A DNA stretch of 64,000 nt. Origin: an uncultured Lachnospiraceae bacterium (GTDB lineage: Bacteria > Bacillota > Clostridia > Lachnospirales > Lachnospiraceae). The notes beneath the pieces are model-generated. The model searched no databases and had not been told where the DNA came from. It saw nothing but the letters and a program-made list of their open reading frames with translations. The position numbers and the translations under genes are program-made. Below, piece by piece: positions 62,220-64,000 of the stretch; positions within the stretch are counted from its first letter, which is position 1; every line of letters starts with the position of its first letter. The stretch spans positions 97,371 to 161,370 of the forward strand of contig CAJUTU010000004.1 in assembly GCA_910589385.1 (NCBI GenBank), given 5' to 3'.

Positions 62220-63086
62220 TCATTTCCCCAGTAAAATCATAGAAAGCATTCCAGGGCCTGTATGCGCCCCGATGATCGGCGACAGCATCATCCTTCTTAC
62301 TATAATTCCGGGAACAGCTTCCTGTACCTTGGTCGCCAGACTCTCTGCAAGATCCGGCGTATCCCCATCGCAGATATAAATGGTATTCCCCAGTTCCGGA
62401 TTATAATTTTCTTTAAAATAGGCGAACAACGCCGACATGGCGGCTTTATTTCCACGTTTTTTATCTATAGTCGTTAATTTTCCATTTTCATCTATTTTCA
62501 AGATAGGTTTAATGTTGAGCGCTGAGCCTACAATGGCTGTCGCCGCACTGACACGCCCTCCTCTTTTCAAATACATCAAATCCTGTACCATAAAGAAATG
62601 GCGCAGATATGGGACCAACGCTTTAACAGATTCAAAGTTTTCATGGATATCCATACCTGATGTCCTGTTCTCAATAGCTTTTTCTACGAGAAGTCCGATT
62701 CCGCCGGTAGCTGCTAAAGTATCCACAGGAAGTACTTCCACGTCCGGGTACTCCTCCTTCAGATTTTCAGCAGCAAGAATTGAACTTTGATATGTGGATG
62801 AAAGTCCGCTTGACAGGCAGAAATAAAGTATAGATTTTCCATTTTTCAAGAATTGCCTGAAATATTCCTCATACATATACGGAGAAATCTGGGAAGTCTT
62901 TGTCATATCCCCATTTCGTTGGCCGTCATAGAATTTCTTTAGCAATTCCTCGCTCTCGCATCCTCGCGAAGTACGCATCTCATCACCAAGTGAATATTCC
63001 ATTGGTACAAACTCGATTCCATTTTTACTTGCGGCCTCTTTGATAATATCTCCAGAAGCATCCATACAAATAATATAATCGTACAT
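62220..63086 (-). CDS. DegV-family fatty-acid-binding protein
   Basis: 288 residues. YIICMDASGDI, the FLSSGLSSTYQS core and GGRVSAATAIVG with TIDKKRGNKAAM are DegV features. DegV proteins bind fatty acids (FakB-like) and in Firmicutes deliver them to the FakA kinase; whether this one has a kinase partner here is unknown. ATG 63086 has GGAGG 5 bp upstream. Confidence 0.9.
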   Translation of the reverse strand: MYDYIICMDASGDIIKEAASKNGIEFVPMEYSLGDEMRTSRGCESEELLKKFYDGQRNGDMTKTSQISPYMYEEYFRQFLKNGKSILYFCLSSGLSSTYQSSILAAENLKEEYPDVEVLPVDTLAATGGIGLLVEKAIENRTSGMDIHENFESVKALVPYLRHFFMVQDLMYLKRGGRVSAATAIVGSALNIKPILKIDENGKLTTIDKKRGNKAAMSALFAYFKENYNPELGNTIYICDGDTPDLAESLATKVQEAVPGIIVRRMMLSPIIGAHTGPGMLSMILLGK

Positions 63087-63137
63087 CATAACCTCCAATA
63101 CTCAGAAAAATAATTTATCCAATATTTTTACCTGACA

Positions 63138-63166
63138 ATTATATCATCTTATTGGATGATGTACAA
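63138..63166 (-). promoter_or_regulatory. promoter of the DegV-HAD operon
   Basis: Minus strand TTGTAC (63161-63166), 17 bp, TATAAT (63138-63143). The spacer contains a 6-bp inverted repeat (ATCATC / GATGAT) that could be an operator or the terminator of the upstream MATE gene. Confidence 0.6.
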
Positions 63167-63167
63167 T

Positions 63168-64000
63168 CTACTTTTGCACATCCAGACTGATCATCCAGAT
63201 TTTTTTCCGAAACAGTATAAATGTAATCAGAAATCGTACACACTCTTCCAACGACAGGATGAAATATACATATGGAATCGTAAGTTTCCACACAAATGCA
63301 CTCAGCAGACCTAATGGTACGCCAAAAAGCCAGGTACCCATAAAATCAATACACATCATATACTTCGTCTTTCCGCCGCTTCGGATAATTCCGCCTCCCA
63401 GGATCATATTCTGGATTTTTACCGGCACGATAACGGAAAATGCGATCAAAATTTGATAAGCGGTCATTTGTATAGACGGCTCTACCTGATAAAAATCAAC
63501 ATAATACTTTCCTGATGCAGCCAATAAAACGGAAAGAAATAAAGAACCACAAAATCCGTAAAACATCAGTCTCTTAGATTCTTTGTATGCTTTCTCATAC
63601 TCCATGCGTCCCAGTGACTTCCCGACCAAAATCCCCGCTGCCTGTGAAAGCCCACTGAGCGCCCCGATCAGTAAGGTCTGTATGGGTACTGTAAGAGTCA
63701 TGGCAGAAACGGCCTCTGTTCCCATATTACCATAAATAGCTGTGTATACATTTTCTCCCAGGCTCCAGAAAAACTCACAGACAATAATCGGAAATAATAT
63801 GCTCAGATATTGTCTCTTACCTTTCCCTTGAAACTGGAAAAGAAATGTGATCTTCATATCCTGTCTCCGGTAATGCCAGAGGAAAAATAAAAGGATTAGA
63901 ATACTCAAAACAGCCTGTGAGATCACCGTAGCATATGCCGCCCCTTCTGCATTCATCGGAGGCAGTCCGGCCTTCCCAAAAATCAGGAGATAATTTAAGC
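63168..64000 (-). CDS. MATE-family efflux transporter, C-terminal part
   Basis: The frame stays open to the right edge, so the N-terminus is outside the window. The visible part includes NAEGAAYATVISQAV, VNSAMTLT-type blocks (EAVSAMTLTVPIQTLLIGALSG) and GGGIIRSGGKTKYMM, typical of the second half of MATE transporters. About 277 codons are present. It is a third MATE in this window but is not closely similar to the two near 3-5 kb. Confidence 0.88.
   Translation of the reverse strand, partial: LNYLLIFGKAGLPPMNAEGAAYATVISQAVLSILILLFFLWHYRRQDMKITFLFQFQGKGKRQYLSILFPIIVCEFFWSLGENVYTAIYGNMGTEAVSAMTLTVPIQTLLIGALSGLSQAAGILVGKSLGRMEYEKAYKESKRLMFYGFCGSLFLSVLLAASGKYYVDFYQVEPSIQMTAYQILIAFSVIVPVKIQNMILGGGIIRSGGKTKYMMCIDFMGTWLFGVPLGLLSAFVWKLTIPYVYFILSLEECVRFLITFILFRKKIWMISLDVQK

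Overview
The window looks like chromosomal core sequence from a low-to-mid G+C, spore-forming Firmicute, most likely a Lachnospiraceae member. This rests on gene content: DUF4250 and DUF896 proteins, YqfC/YqfD sporulation genes, a MinCDE system next to MreBCD/PBP2/RodA, the radical-SAM/DUF2344/RNase G/L21/L27/Obg block, and a XerS-like recombinase beside lexA. No tRNA, rRNA, CRISPR array, prophage or complete insertion sequence was recognised. Both ends are cut: the left edge holds the last codons of a phenylacetate-CoA-ligase-like gene and the right edge holds a partial MATE transporter.

Layout. 1-5.8 kb: ACT-domain protein, cold-shock protein, CPBP membrane protease, then two divergent MATE transporters around a MarR regulator with a clear promoter/operator. 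6-8 kb: a DUF255 thioredoxin-like protein. 8.2-19.1 kb (+): radical SAM pair, RNase G, YbaK, aspartokinase, amidohydrolase, then L21-Prp-L27, Obg, YhbY, NadD, YqeK and RsfS. 19.2-23.2 kb: lexA, a 794-bp intergenic region with two SOS-box-like sites and an outward SOS-type promoter, a XerS-like recombinase, a TtcA-like enzyme, and a cytidylate-kinase-like gene broken by one in-frame TAG. 23.2-28.6 kb (-): an HlyD-like protein, YggS, SepF, YlmH, LspA and a pseudouridine synthase. 29-39.8 kb (-): RadC, MreB, MreC, MreD, PBP2, MinC, MinD, MinE, RodA, methylglyoxal synthase and a D-Ala-D-Ala carboxypeptidase. 39.9-52.8 kb (-): DUF896, 5-FTHF cyclo-ligase, DUF4250, MiaB, MutS, MutL, MiaA, a YnbB-like PLP enzyme and two flavoproteins. 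52.8-58.2 kb (-): YqfC, YqfD, PhoH, YbeY, a lipid flippase and a BofC-like protein. 58.4-64 kb: a LRR surface protein (+), then flotillin, HAD phosphatase, DegV and a third MATE (-).

The genes form functional units: elongation and division-site selection (Mre/PBP2/RodA/Min/SepF), ribosome assembly and RNA maturation (Obg, RsfS, YhbY, Prp, YbeY, RNase G, MiaA, MiaB, RluD-like), mismatch repair and the SOS switch (MutSL, LexA, RadC), and the sporulation pair YqfC/YqfD with a sigma-E-like promoter.

The least explained items are the SOS-type promoter that fires into gene-free DNA beside lexA, a two-copy palindromic repeat, a MinE without its usual membrane-targeting N-terminus, a PBP2 with a roughly 245-residue insertion, and a membrane-anchored LRR protein of unknown role. 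I did not find a convincing new multi-gene system.
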